Positions 31,893-39,833 of a DNA stretch of 43,419 nucleotides are shown here, in pieces. A model generated the notes under the pieces. The model made no database searches. It had not been told where the DNA came from and saw nothing but the letters and a program-made list of their open reading frames with translations. Numbering within the stretch: the first letter of the stretch is position 1; every line of letters starts with the position of its first letter. The DNA is from Lysobacteraceae bacterium (lineage in GTDB: Bacteria > Pseudomonadota > Gammaproteobacteria > Xanthomonadales > Rhodanobacteraceae). The translations under genes were made by a program, and so were the position numbers. The stretch is taken from NCBI GenBank assembly GCA_018970895.1, contig JAGWVM010000012.1, positions 1 through 43,419 of the forward strand. Reading direction: 5' to 3'.

Positions 31893-33230
31893 ATGCCATC
31901 TCAAAGCGTTGCCGCCGGATGGCCGCAAGATTCCGCGCCAGCGCTCAGCTTGGACCAGGCACGACGGCTCCAGTTGCATGCCCAGGGGCTGCTGTCCCGG
32001 CCCCGCCGCCGGGCGCGGCCGGCGGACCTCGTGGGCGCCGTCGAGCGCATGCGGCTGCTGCAGATCGACACCATCCAGGTCGTCGCGCGCAGTCCTTACC
32101 TGGTGCTGTTTTCCAGGCTGGGTGACTTTCCGTTGCAGTGGCTGGACCACGCGCTGGCCGATGGGCACCTCGCCGAGGCCTGGGCCCACGAGGCGTGTTT
32201 CGTTCCGGCGGCCGACTTCCCGTGGCATGAGGCCTGGCGACCGTGTCGGGAGCATCACTGGGCACATCGTCATGCCCGGCGCATGCTGCACGAGCATCCG
32301 GCGGAGATGCACGCCCTGCTGGAGCAGGTCGCCCGCGAGGGACCGGTGCGTTCGTCCGACTTCGCGCGCCAGGATCGCGGCGCCGGCGGATGGTGGGCCT
32401 GGAAGCCGGAAAAGCGCTGGCTCGAGGCATGGTTCGCGCTCGGCGAGCTGATGGTGCTGCGCCGGGAGAACTTCGCCCGCGTCTACGACCTCGCCGCGAA
32501 CGTGCGCACTCGCCTGGATCCGCCTCCTGCCGTTGCGCCGGCCGGGATCGATCGAGCGGCGGCGCGCCGGCGCTTCATCGTCGACACGGTGCGTGCGCTG
32601 GGCGTCGTGCCGGCACGCTGGATCGCTGACTACTACCGGTTGCGTCCGCAGGTCACGGACCGCGAGATGCAGCCGTTGCTTGCCGATGACGGGATCTTCG
32701 CGGTGCAGGTCGCCGGCTGGAGCGAGCCAGGCTACGTGCACGCCGAGCATGCCGGTGCCCTGCAGCGGGTCCGCGCCGGTCGATTGCGCGCCACCCACAC
32801 CGCCGTGCTGTCGCCGTTCGATCCGCTGGTATGGGATCGGCAGCGGCTGCGTGGGATGTTCGGCTTCGACTATGCGCTGGAGTGCTACCTCCCGGCATCG
32901 AAGCGCCAGCATGGGTATTTCGTCCTGCCGATCCTGCACCGCGGCGCCCTGGTCGGCAGGCTCGACGCCAAGGCACATCGGGCACACGGCGAGTTCGAGA
33001 TCCGTGCGCTGTTCCTGGAACCCGGTGTTCGACGCGACGCCGCACTGGCCGACGCACTCGCCGTGGCGCTGCTCCATCTCGCCGACTGGCACGGTACTGC
33101 GGCCGTCAGGCTGGGCCGGACGGTGCGGCCGGCCGACTTTGCGGCGCTGCTGCGTGCCTCGCTTGTCGCCTGCCGGGTGACCCGGTCAGGTGCCGCTCCC
33201 CAGCGTCGGCGCCGCAACGGCGCCGCATGA
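31893..33230 (+). CDS. YcaQ/AlkX-type DNA glycosylase (winged-helix DNA-binding domain family)
   Basis: A 445-residue protein of the HTH_42/YcaQ family, DNA glycosylases that unhook interstrand crosslinks and remove bulky N-alkyl purines. The catalytic motif is QID at residues 57-59 in LLQIDTIQVV, the QxD version used by E. coli YcaQ rather than the QxQ of AlkZ. Tandem winged-helix regions follow; LSPFDPLVWDRQRL and HGYFVLPILHRGALVGRLDAK are family segments. The C-terminal 20 residues are Arg-rich. The ATG at 31893 is used; a GTG two codons earlier is possible. Its 3' end overlaps the convergent lipoprotein gene by 45 bases. Confidence 0.9.
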   Translation: MPSQSVAAGWPQDSAPALSLDQARRLQLHAQGLLSRPRRRARPADLVGAVERMRLLQIDTIQVVARSPYLVLFSRLGDFPLQWLDHALADGHLAEAWAHEACFVPAADFPWHEAWRPCREHHWAHRHARRMLHEHPAEMHALLEQVAREGPVRSSDFARQDRGAGGWWAWKPEKRWLEAWFALGELMVLRRENFARVYDLAANVRTRLDPPPAVAPAGIDRAAARRRFIVDTVRALGVVPARWIADYYRLRPQVTDREMQPLLADDGIFAVQVAGWSEPGYVHAEHAGALQRVRAGRLRATHTAVLSPFDPLVWDRQRLRGMFGFDYALECYLPASKRQHGYFVLPILHRGALVGRLDAKAHRAHGEFEIRALFLEPGVRRDAALADALAVALLHLADWHGTAAVRLGRTVRPADFAALLRASLVACRVTRSGAAPQRRRRNGAA

Positions 33231-33596
33231 CTTCCCGTGCAGGGCCTCGCGCAGGCTGCGCGCCAGGGCGTTGCAGCGGGCGGCCAGTTGCGGGCGAACG
33301 CGAGGATCCGCCGCGTCGCGCAGCAGGCTCTGGCGCATCTCCCGATAGCGCGTCTCGATCTGGTCCGGGGGAAAGATCGCGGCCGCGCGGTGGCAGGCGC
33401 GGTAGCTGGCCAGGTACTCGTCACAGGCCACGATGCCCGTGCGGGAAGGCGGCGGCTGCGGGCGATGCGATCGGGCCGCATGCGCGGCTGTCGCCGCGGC
33501 GGGCCGCGCATCGGGCGCCCGCCCCGGCTGGCTGGCGCATCCGCCGAGCAGGGCGGCAACGGCGAGCAGCAGGGTGGATGGACGGAGGAAATGCAT
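33186..33596 (-). CDS. Hypothetical lipoprotein
   Basis: A 136-residue protein with lipobox ALLGGC (Cys20) followed by a proline/alanine-rich linker. The C-terminal domain contains four cysteines (VACDEYLASYRACHRAA, AARCNAL, GKSCGA), likely two disulfides. The CDEYLASYRAC pattern resembles small Cx(n)C helical hairpin proteins, but I cannot name a family. The start at 33596 is the only one giving a proper signal sequence. It overlaps the ycaQ-like gene by 45 bases tail to tail. Confidence 0.72.
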   Translation of the reverse strand: MHFLRPSTLLLAVAALLGGCASQPGRAPDARPAAATAAHAARSHRPQPPPSRTGIVACDEYLASYRACHRAAAIFPPDQIETRYREMRQSLLRDAADPRVRPQLAARCNALARSLREALHGKSCGAVAAPTLGSGT

Positions 33597-33732
33597 GCGG
33601 TGATTCGTCATCGTGCCATTGCGCACCAGACGGCACCGGCGGTCAAGCCAAGCTGAATGCGAGATACCTGTCCATCTGGCGGTGACGATTCCGGTCCGGT
33701 GGAGACCGTCGCGGAGGCCGAAAAGCTGTGGT

Positions 33733-33738
33733 TATAAT
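33733..33738 (+). promoter_or_regulatory. Consensus -10 box of the first cold-shock gene
   Basis: A perfect TATAAT with transcription expected from about 33745. No good -35 hexamer is visible at the usual spacing. Confidence 0.65.
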
Positions 33739-33744
33739 CGCCAC

Positions 33745-33901
33745 GCTGTGTTTGCCGGGGTCACCTGAGTCTCGTGACCCGATGCCGCTGATCCCTATCC
33801 GCTTCATCGCTTCACCCCTAGGATTTCCGCGCAATCCAGTGCTCCCGCCGGCCATCGTGCCGGAGGGATACCGATTCCAGAAACCTACGGAGTGAAAACC
33901 C
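33745..33901 (+). promoter_or_regulatory. Long structured 5' leader of the first cold-shock gene
   Basis: About 157 untranslated bases separate the -10 box from the start codon, typical of cold-shock mRNAs that refold with temperature. A perfect hairpin GGGTCAC / GTGACCC (33758-33780) lies near the 5' end. A 37-codon ORF (33782-33895, beginning MPLIPIRF) ends six bases before the csp start, its TGA directly next to the GGAG ribosome-binding site. Whether it is translated is unknown. Confidence 0.5.
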
Positions 33902-34111
33902 ATGTCCGATCGTCAGACCGGTACCGTCAAGTGGTTCAACGATGCCAAGGGCTTCGGCTTCATCAGCCGCGACAATGGCCCGGACGTGTTCGTGCATTTC
34001 CGCGCGATCACCGGCAACGGCTTCAAGAGCCTGCAGGAAGGCCAGCAGGTGACCTTCAAGGTCGTACAGGGCCAGAAGGGCCTGCAGGCCGAGGAAGTGT
34101 CCCCGGCCTGA
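33902..34111 (+). CDS. Cold-shock domain protein (first of a tandem pair)
   Basis: A 69-residue CspA-family OB-fold protein. RNP1 is KGFGFISR and RNP2 is VFVHFRAI, preceded by the [10 protein letters not shown] start. It binds single-stranded RNA/DNA and melts structured mRNA. GGAG lies eight bases before the ATG. Its paralogue starts 251 bases downstream, and the two proteins differ at only eight positions. Each has its own leader, and a terminator follows this copy. Whether it is cold-inducible or constitutive cannot be told from sequence. Confidence 0.97.
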   Translation: MSDRQTGTVKWFNDAKGFGFISRDNGPDVFVHFRAITGNGFKSLQEGQQVTFKVVQGQKGLQAEEVSPA

Positions 34112-34138
34112 GCGGGCGGACTGCTTCCCGCAATCCGG

Positions 34139-34166
34139 AAAGCCGGGCAGCGATGCCCGGCTTTTT
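34139..34166 (+). terminator. Intrinsic terminator after the first cold-shock gene
   Basis: An eleven-base perfect stem (34139-34149 / 34154-34164) closed by a GCGA tetraloop (GNRA type) and followed by T's. It separates transcription of the two csp copies. Confidence 0.92.
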
Positions 34167-34361
34167 CCGTTCCAGGGGGAATCCCGGGGGGCTTGCGCCA
34201 CGCGAAAATCCGCTATGCTTTTTTCACTGCGTCAGCCCAGGCCCGGTGTGGGCCCGCGTCGCCACCCGGCCCACGCGTGCCACCCGCGTTGCGCATGACC
34301 CAGTCGACTGCCGCCCGGGCGGGCGGACAGCCGGTCACATGGGGCGTAATCGGAGCGAGTC

Positions 34362-34571
34362 ATGTCGGATCGAGAGAGTGGCACTGTCAAGTGGTTCAAC
34401 GACGCCAAGGGTTTCGGCTTCATCAGCCGCGAGAGCGGCCCGGACGTGTTCGTGCATTTCCGTGCGATCACCGGTACCGGCTTCAAGAGCCTGAAGGAAG
34501 GCCAGAAGGTGACGTTCAAGGTGGTGCAGGGGCAGAAGGGCCTGCAGGCCGAGGAAGTGGCCCCCGCCTGA
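34362..34571 (+). CDS. Cold-shock domain protein (second of a tandem pair)
   Basis: A 69-residue protein nearly identical to the upstream copy (for example RESG for RQTG, GTG for GNG, KEGQK for QEGQQ). RNP1 and RNP2 are intact. A TATGCT -10-like box at 34214-34219 with TTGCGC upstream implies its own promoter and a leader of about 140 bases, which shares little sequence with the first leader but contains GGCCC/GGGCC pairing. The purine run GGAGCGAG precedes the ATG. Probably a recent duplication with independent regulation. Confidence 0.97.
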   Translation: MSDRESGTVKWFNDAKGFGFISRESGPDVFVHFRAITGTGFKSLKEGQKVTFKVVQGQKGLQAEEVAPA

Positions 34572-34704
34572 TCGACCGCCGGACGGTCCGCCATCCCGAG
34601 CCGGGGACCGGCCTGCGCCGGCTCCCGCCCAACCCGTCGAGCACACCGCCCGCCCGTCGCCGTCCGGCTGGCGCGGTGTGGCGTGCGCGTCTCCGGACCT
34701 TGGC

Positions 34705-35622
34705 GTGAGCGCGGCATCGCCGGATTCGCCGAACGTCGCGCTGCGCGTGCTGCCGGTTGTTTCCGGCGACGGTGCGCATGCCGAGCTGATGGTGACTGCT
34801 CCGGCGTCCGGCGGCGAACCGGCCGCCGTGCTGCTCTGGCTTCCTGCCATGGGCGTGCCTGCGCGGCATTATCTTCCCCTCGCCGAGGCGCTGGCGCGTC
34901 TCGGTATGGCCACCGCGATCCACGAATGGCGGGGCATCGGATCGAGCGACCGGCGTGCCGGCCGGCAATGCAACTGGGGCTATCGGGAACTGCTCGAGGG
35001 TGATCTGGGCGCAAGCTTCGCCCTGGCCCGCGGCCAGTGGCCGGGCGTGCCGATACGGGTCGGCGGCCACAGCCTCGGCGGACAACTTGCGGCGCTGCTC
35101 GCGGCCATCCATCCGGAAGCCTTCACCGGATTGGTGCTGGTGGCCAGCGGCGCGCCGTTCTGGCGCACCTTTCCGCGTGGCCGGCTGATCCGTGCCGCGT
35201 ACGCGTTGGCGCCGATGCTGGCGACGCTGCGCGGTCATCTCCCCGGCCGGCGGCTCGGATTCGCGGGCAACGAAGCGCGCGGCGTGATCGCCGACTGGGC
35301 GCGCACCGGGCGGACCGGCCGCTATGCCGCCTCCGGCATGCCCGTCGACCTGGAGCAGGCGCTGGCTCGATTGGCGATGCCGGTGCTGGGCATCCGTTTC
35401 GTCGACGACTGGCTGGTGCCCGCGGCCTCGCTGGACTGGCTGCTCGGCAAGTTTCCGTGTGCGCCGGTGACCCGGCTGGTGCTCGGGTCCGCGGACCTGG
35501 CCGGCCAGCCGCCGGATCACTTTGCCTGGATGAGGGCACCGGGGGCGGTCGCGCAATCGATCACTGGCTGGTCGCGTGCGGGAAACGGCGCGTTCGCCAG
35601 AGCGCCCCAACCCGATGCTTGA
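34705..35622 (+). CDS. Alpha/beta-fold hydrolase
   Basis: About 305 residues. The nucleophile elbow is GGHSLGGQLAALLAA; an oxyanion-side segment LPAMGVPARHYLPLAEALA and EWRGIGSSDRR precede it. The acid is probably in RFVDDWLVP. The C-terminal His is less certain (QPPDHFAWM). It resembles the serine-aminopeptidase S33/predicted-esterase group known from xanthomonads. The substrate is unknown. The GTG at 34705 is preferred (GGA seven bases upstream); a GTG at 34678 gives a nine-residue longer protein. It may be read together with the OYE gene 54 bases downstream. Confidence 0.82.
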   Translation: MSAASPDSPNVALRVLPVVSGDGAHAELMVTAPASGGEPAAVLLWLPAMGVPARHYLPLAEALARLGMATAIHEWRGIGSSDRRAGRQCNWGYRELLEGDLGASFALARGQWPGVPIRVGGHSLGGQLAALLAAIHPEAFTGLVLVASGAPFWRTFPRGRLIRAAYALAPMLATLRGHLPGRRLGFAGNEARGVIADWARTGRTGRYAASGMPVDLEQALARLAMPVLGIRFVDDWLVPAASLDWLLGKFPCAPVTRLVLGSADLAGQPPDHFAWMRAPGAVAQSITGWSRAGNGAFARAPQPDA

Positions 35623-35676
35623 AGCGCCGTCGATGCGCCTGCAACTGATCTGATCGAACTTATCCGGAGCTGCCCG

Positions 35677-36735
35677 ATGTCCCTGTTCACGCCGCTGTCG
35701 CAGCGTTCGCTGACCCTGCGCAATCGCCTGGCCATCGCGCCCATGTGCCAGTACAGCGCCACCGACGGGCTTCCCGACAGCTGGCATCTGGTGCACCTGG
35801 GCAGCCGTGCGGTCGGCGGCGCCGGGCTGGTGATCAGCGAGGCCACCGCCGTCTCGGCCGATGGGCGGATCTCGCCCGGTGACGTGGGGCTTTGGAACGA
35901 GGTCCAGCAGCAGGCGTGGGCGCCGATCACCGAATTCATCCGCTCGCAGGGCGCCATTGCCGGGGTGCAGCTGGCCCACGCCGGGCGCAAGGCCAGCGCG
36001 CAGCGGCCCTGGGAAGGGGGTGGCCCGCTCGCTGCCGAGGAAGGTGCCTGGCCGACCTTCGCACCGTCCGCGCTGCCGTTCGACGCGGGTTGGCATGTGC
36101 CTGCGGCGCTCGATGAGGCGGGCATCGCGGGGGTGGTCGACGATTTCCGGTCCGCCGCCAGACGGGCCCTGCAGGCCGGATTCCAGCTTGTCGAACTGCA
36201 TGCGGCCCACGGTTACCTGCTGCACCAGTTCCTGTCGCCTTTGAGCAACCGGCGCACCGACGCCTACGGCGGCAGCTTCGTCAACCGCACGCGCCTGTTG
36301 CGGGAGGTGCTCGCGGCGGTCCGCGAGGTGTGGCCGGAAAACCTGCCGGTATGGCTGCGGATTTCCGCCACCGACTGGGTCGAGGGTGGCTGGGACATCG
36401 AGCAGAGCATCGAGCTGGCCCGCCAGGTCGGACCGCTCGGCGTGGACCTGGTCGATGTGTCCAGTGGCGGTCTGGTGCCACGCGTACGCATTCCGGTGGA
36501 ACCGGGATACCAGGTTCCGTTCGCCCGCCGCATCCGTGCCGAAGCCGGCATTGCCACCGGAGCAGTGGGTCTGATCGATACGCCCGAACTGGCGGCCGCG
36601 GTCATCGATCGCGGCGACGCGGACGTGGTGCTGCAGGCGCGCGAGAGTCTGCGCGATCCCTACTTTCCGCGTCGGGCGGCCAAGGCGCTGGGCGCCTCGA
36701 TCGATGCACCGTTGCAGTACCAGCGTGCCTGGTGA
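35677..36735 (+). CDS. NADH:flavin oxidoreductase, Old Yellow Enzyme (YqjM/XenA-like class)
   Basis: A 352-residue FMN ene-reductase. Cys24 in IAPMCQYSA marks the thermophilic-like/YqjM class that tunes flavin potential by cysteine. HAAHGYLLHQFLSPLSNRR includes the substrate-anchoring His pair and the family signature. The usual C-terminal segment VALARxxLxDPxxP reads VVLQARESLRDPYFP. It reduces activated C=C bonds with NAD(P)H. It is followed 34 bases later by a pirin gene, a frequent bacterial pairing in redox/xenobiotic clusters. Confidence 0.95.
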   Translation: MSLFTPLSQRSLTLRNRLAIAPMCQYSATDGLPDSWHLVHLGSRAVGGAGLVISEATAVSADGRISPGDVGLWNEVQQQAWAPITEFIRSQGAIAGVQLAHAGRKASAQRPWEGGGPLAAEEGAWPTFAPSALPFDAGWHVPAALDEAGIAGVVDDFRSAARRALQAGFQLVELHAAHGYLLHQFLSPLSNRRTDAYGGSFVNRTRLLREVLAAVREVWPENLPVWLRISATDWVEGGWDIEQSIELARQVGPLGVDLVDVSSGGLVPRVRIPVEPGYQVPFARRIRAEAGIATGAVGLIDTPELAAAVIDRGDADVVLQARESLRDPYFPRRAAKALGASIDAPLQYQRAW

Positions 36736-36769
36736 TGTAGTCGACGGCCCGAGCCGAGGAGTGCGAGCG

Positions 36770-37645
36770 ATGGATGCCACCCCCTTGCTGATCGATGGCC
36801 GCGTGCACGACCTGGGCAGCGGATTCCGGGTGCGCCGCCTGTTGCCGGACCTGCATGCGCGCCACGTCGGGCCGTTCGTGTTCTTCGACCACATGGGGCC
36901 GGCGACACTGCCGGCCGGTCACGGCATCGACGTGCGCCCGCACCCGCACATCGGCCTGGCGACGGTGACGTGGCTCTTCGACGGAGCCATCCGCCATCGC
37001 GACAGCCTCGGCAGCCTCGCCGACATCCGTCCCGGCGCGGTGAACTGGATGACCGCCGGTCGCGGCATCGTGCACTCCGAGCGCACGCCGCCGGCCGAGC
37101 GCGAGGCCGGCCACGCCCTGCACGGCGTGCAGGTATGGGTGGCGCTGCCAGCCGCCGACGAAGAGGTCGCGCCTGAGTTCCACCACCACGAGGCGGACGC
37201 GCTGCCGCGGATCGAGCGCGAGGGCGCCTCGCTGACCCTCATCGCCGGCACCGCGTGGGGCGAGCGCTCGCCGGTGAAGGTGTTCGCGCCGATGTTCTTC
37301 GTCGAGGCACGGCTGGCGGCCGGCGCGACGCTGGACTGGCCGCCCGAGCACACCGAGCGCGGCGTGCACGTGATCGAGGGCGAGGTCCGCTGGAACGAAC
37401 TGGAGGTGCCGCCCGGGTTGATGGCGGTGCAGGCGGGAGAGACGGCACCGCCGCTCACCGCGGGCCGCGCCAGCCGCGTCATGCTGTTCGGCGGCGCGCC
37501 GCTGGATGGCGAACGCCACCTGTGGTGGAACTTCGTCTCCACCCGCCGCGAGCGGATCGAGCAGGCGAAGACGGACTGGCGCGACGGTCGTTTCGACACC
37601 GTGCCCGGCGACGAGCTCGAGCGCATCCCGTTGCCGGAACACTGA
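36770..37645 (+). CDS. Pirin family protein
   Basis: A 291-residue bicupin. The N-terminal cupin retains the metal ligands seen in pirins: two His in RPHPHIGLATVTW, and His plus Glu in GIVHSERTP. A second, metal-free cupin follows with VKVFAPMFFVEARLAAGA. Some bacterial pirins show quercetinase activity; others act as regulators. The cellular role here is open. GAGGAG precedes the ATG at 36770. It is probably co-transcribed with the OYE gene. Confidence 0.95.
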   Translation: MDATPLLIDGRVHDLGSGFRVRRLLPDLHARHVGPFVFFDHMGPATLPAGHGIDVRPHPHIGLATVTWLFDGAIRHRDSLGSLADIRPGAVNWMTAGRGIVHSERTPPAEREAGHALHGVQVWVALPAADEEVAPEFHHHEADALPRIEREGASLTLIAGTAWGERSPVKVFAPMFFVEARLAAGATLDWPPEHTERGVHVIEGEVRWNELEVPPGLMAVQAGETAPPLTAGRASRVMLFGGAPLDGERHLWWNFVSTRRERIEQAKTDWRDGRFDTVPGDELERIPLPEH

Positions 37646-37718
37646 CTCGCCGATCGCGGCTGCGTCGTGCATTCGCCGCGGCGCGCGCGTAGGCTGCGTC
37701 GGTCACCCGGGAGGGCAC

Positions 37719-38021
37719 ATGGCCGGTTTCTCCAGTTTCCGCGAGTTCTATCCGTTCTATCTGGGCGAGCACCGCCACCCGGTGTGCCGGCGCCTGCACT
37801 TCGCGGGCAGCCTCTGCGTGCTGGCGATCATCGCGATGGCCATCGCCAGCGGCCGGCTCGCCTGGCTGTGGCTGGCGCCGGTGGCCGGCTACGGCTTCGC
37901 CTGGGTCGGTCACTTCGTGTTCGAGAAGAATCGTCCGGCCACGTTCAAGCATCCCCTCTACAGCCTGGCTGGCGACTGGGTCATGTTCTTCGACGTGTTG
38001 CGCGGCAAGGTCCGTCTGTAG
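37719..38021 (+). CDS. Mpo1-like/DUF962 membrane protein
   Basis: A 100-residue protein of the DUF962 family. FYLGEHRHPVCRRLHFAG and GHFVFEKNRPATFKHPLYSL hold the conserved histidines that in yeast Mpo1 bind iron for alpha-oxidation of 2-hydroxy fatty acids. Two membrane spans (about 27-43 and 46-66) lie between. GGGAGGG precedes the ATG. Bacterial function is untested, so the enzyme role is inference from the family. Confidence 0.9.
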   Translation: MAGFSSFREFYPFYLGEHRHPVCRRLHFAGSLCVLAIIAMAIASGRLAWLWLAPVAGYGFAWVGHFVFEKNRPATFKHPLYSLAGDWVMFFDVLRGKVRL

Positions 38022-38048
38022 GGAACGAGCCATCCCGCGAAAACAGGG

Positions 38049-38072
38049 AGGGCGGCCAGCTGGCCGCCCTCT
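38049..38072. terminator. Palindromic bidirectional terminator
   Basis: A 24-base perfect palindrome (12-base arms, 38049-38060 / 38061-38072) lies between the convergent DUF962 and M28 peptidase genes, with AAAAC on the left and TGCGTTT on the right. Confidence 0.75.
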
Positions 38073-38095
38073 GCGTTTGCGGTACCGCCCAGCGC

Positions 38096-39757
38096 CTACT
38101 TGCGCTGGTTGTCCGTGGCGTCGCGCGCGGCGCGGAACTCGGAGTCCTTGCTCCAGTCCGGCCACTGGCGGGAGTCCGCCAGGTCGCGGCCCAGCGTGTA
38201 GAGCATGCCCATGTCGTGCGCCATGCCGGTGAACGACCAGTCGGCCTGCCACTCGTCCGAGGGCTGGTGGTAGTGGTCGCGGGTATAGGCCTTCTCCGCC
38301 GCCTCGCCGGCCGCGATGCCGCCGTCCACCCAGTCGTCGCCGGAACCGAACGAGATCGCCGGCACGCCGCGCTTGGCGAACGAGAAGTGGTCGGAGCGGA
38401 AGAAATAACCCGCCTCCGGGTGCGGGTCAGGCGAGTAGGTCTCGCCGAACTGCCTGGCCACCTTGATCAGGTCGTCGAGCAGGCCGAGCTTGGCGGTGCC
38501 GGAGATCGTGAAGTTGCGGGTCAGCCCGTGCGGATCGAGCGCGTCCATGTTGATCACGCCTACCGTCCTGGCCAGCGGGAACACCGGGTGGCTGGCGTAG
38601 TACTCGGAGCCGAGCAGGCCCTTTTCCTCGGCGGTGACGTTGAGGAACACCACCGAGCGCTCCGGTTTCGGCGCGTGTGCGAAAGCGCGGCCGAGGGCGA
38701 GCAGGGCGGCGGTGCCGGTGGCGTTGTCCACCGCGCCGTTGTAGATGCGGTCACCCTTGGCATCGGGCGCGCCGACGCCGAGGTGGTCCCAGTGGGCGCT
38801 GTAGATCACCGTCTCGTCGGGATACTTGCTGCCCTTGACCATGCCCAGGATGTTCTGCGAGGTGATCACCTTGGCGTCGACGTCGAACTTCGCCGAAAAG
38901 GATTCACCCTTGAGCGTGACCGGTTTGAAGTCGCGGGTCTGCGCCAGCTTCTTCAACGCGTCGAAGTCGAGTCCGGCATCCTTGAACATCGTCACCGCGA
39001 GGTCGCGCTGGATCCAGCCCTCGACCTTGGAGTGCACCTCGGCCGGGTGCTCGCGCACGATGTCGAACTGGGCGTTGATGTTGGAATTCTTCACGGTCGG
39101 CCAGCCGTAGGAGGCCGGTGCGGTCTCGTGGATGATCAGCAGGCCCAGCGCGCCCTGGCGGGCGATTTCCTCGTACTTGTAGGTCCAGCGGCCGTAGTAG
39201 GTCATCGCCTTGCCGCCGAAGTCGCCGTGGCCGGTCTCGAAATCCGGGTCGTTGATCAGCGCCACGGCGATCTTGCCGTGCAGGTCCACCCCCTTGAAGT
39301 CGTCCCAGTTCCGCTCCGGTGCCTTCACGCCGTAGCCGACGAACACCAGCGGCGCGTTGCGGATGTCCACGTGGGTGGAGCCGTCCTGCGCGGCGCGCAC
39401 CGCGATCTGGTCGCCCTGCGTCAGCGGCATATCCTTGCCGTCGAGCATGAGGTTGAACGCCGGCGTGCCGGTGATCTCGAAGCGGCCGAGCGGCACCGGC
39501 TGGGTCCACGTGCGCTTGCCGTCCTTGACCACGCCGGCGGGTTGCAGGCCGGCGGCCTTCATCTGGCTGATCACGTAGGCGACGGTGCGCTTCTCGCCCT
39601 CGGTCGCCGGACCGCGGCCCTCGAAGGCATCCGAGGACAGCGTCTTGACCTGTGCGGACAGGAAGTGCGGATCGAAATGGGGGGTCTTCGGCGCATGGGC
39701 GGCCGACGCTGCGCAGGCGAACGCGGCGGCGATGGAACAGGCAAGCAGTCGTTTCAC
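38096..39757 (-). CDS. Secreted M28-family zinc metallopeptidase with PA-like insert
   Basis: A 553-residue protein with a signal peptide (to about AASAAHA). A protease-associated insert spans about residues 130-290 (LVFVGYGV, GLLIIHETA). The M28 site is complete: His322 and Asp324 in SAHWDHLG, Asp344 in GAVDNATG, catalytic Glu377 and ligand Glu378 in TAEEKGLLGS, Asp405 in NMDALDP and His497 in DHYHQPSDEW. It probably acts as a periplasmic or secreted aminopeptidase. The start is GTG at 39757 with AGGGG upstream. It follows the response-regulator gene on the same strand after 76 bases. Confidence 0.94.
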   Translation of the reverse strand: MKRLLACSIAAAFACAASAAHAPKTPHFDPHFLSAQVKTLSSDAFEGRGPATEGEKRTVAYVISQMKAAGLQPAGVVKDGKRTWTQPVPLGRFEITGTPAFNLMLDGKDMPLTQGDQIAVRAAQDGSTHVDIRNAPLVFVGYGVKAPERNWDDFKGVDLHGKIAVALINDPDFETGHGDFGGKAMTYYGRWTYKYEEIARQGALGLLIIHETAPASYGWPTVKNSNINAQFDIVREHPAEVHSKVEGWIQRDLAVTMFKDAGLDFDALKKLAQTRDFKPVTLKGESFSAKFDVDAKVITSQNILGMVKGSKYPDETVIYSAHWDHLGVGAPDAKGDRIYNGAVDNATGTAALLALGRAFAHAPKPERSVVFLNVTAEEKGLLGSEYYASHPVFPLARTVGVINMDALDPHGLTRNFTISGTAKLGLLDDLIKVARQFGETYSPDPHPEAGYFFRSDHFSFAKRGVPAISFGSGDDWVDGGIAAGEAAEKAYTRDHYHQPSDEWQADWSFTGMAHDMGMLYTLGRDLADSRQWPDWSKDSEFRAARDATDNQRK

Positions 39758-39833
39758 TATCGGAGCCCCTGGAGTGTGGAAAGCCGCTCCATCCTAGCGG
39801 CAAGTCCTCGCTGCTGGCACTGCGCCGATAGTC

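Noticed and set aside
34516..36894. 792-codon minus-strand frame across the hydrolase, OYE and pirin genes
   Set aside because: It crosses three well-supported plus-strand genes and has shadow-type composition.
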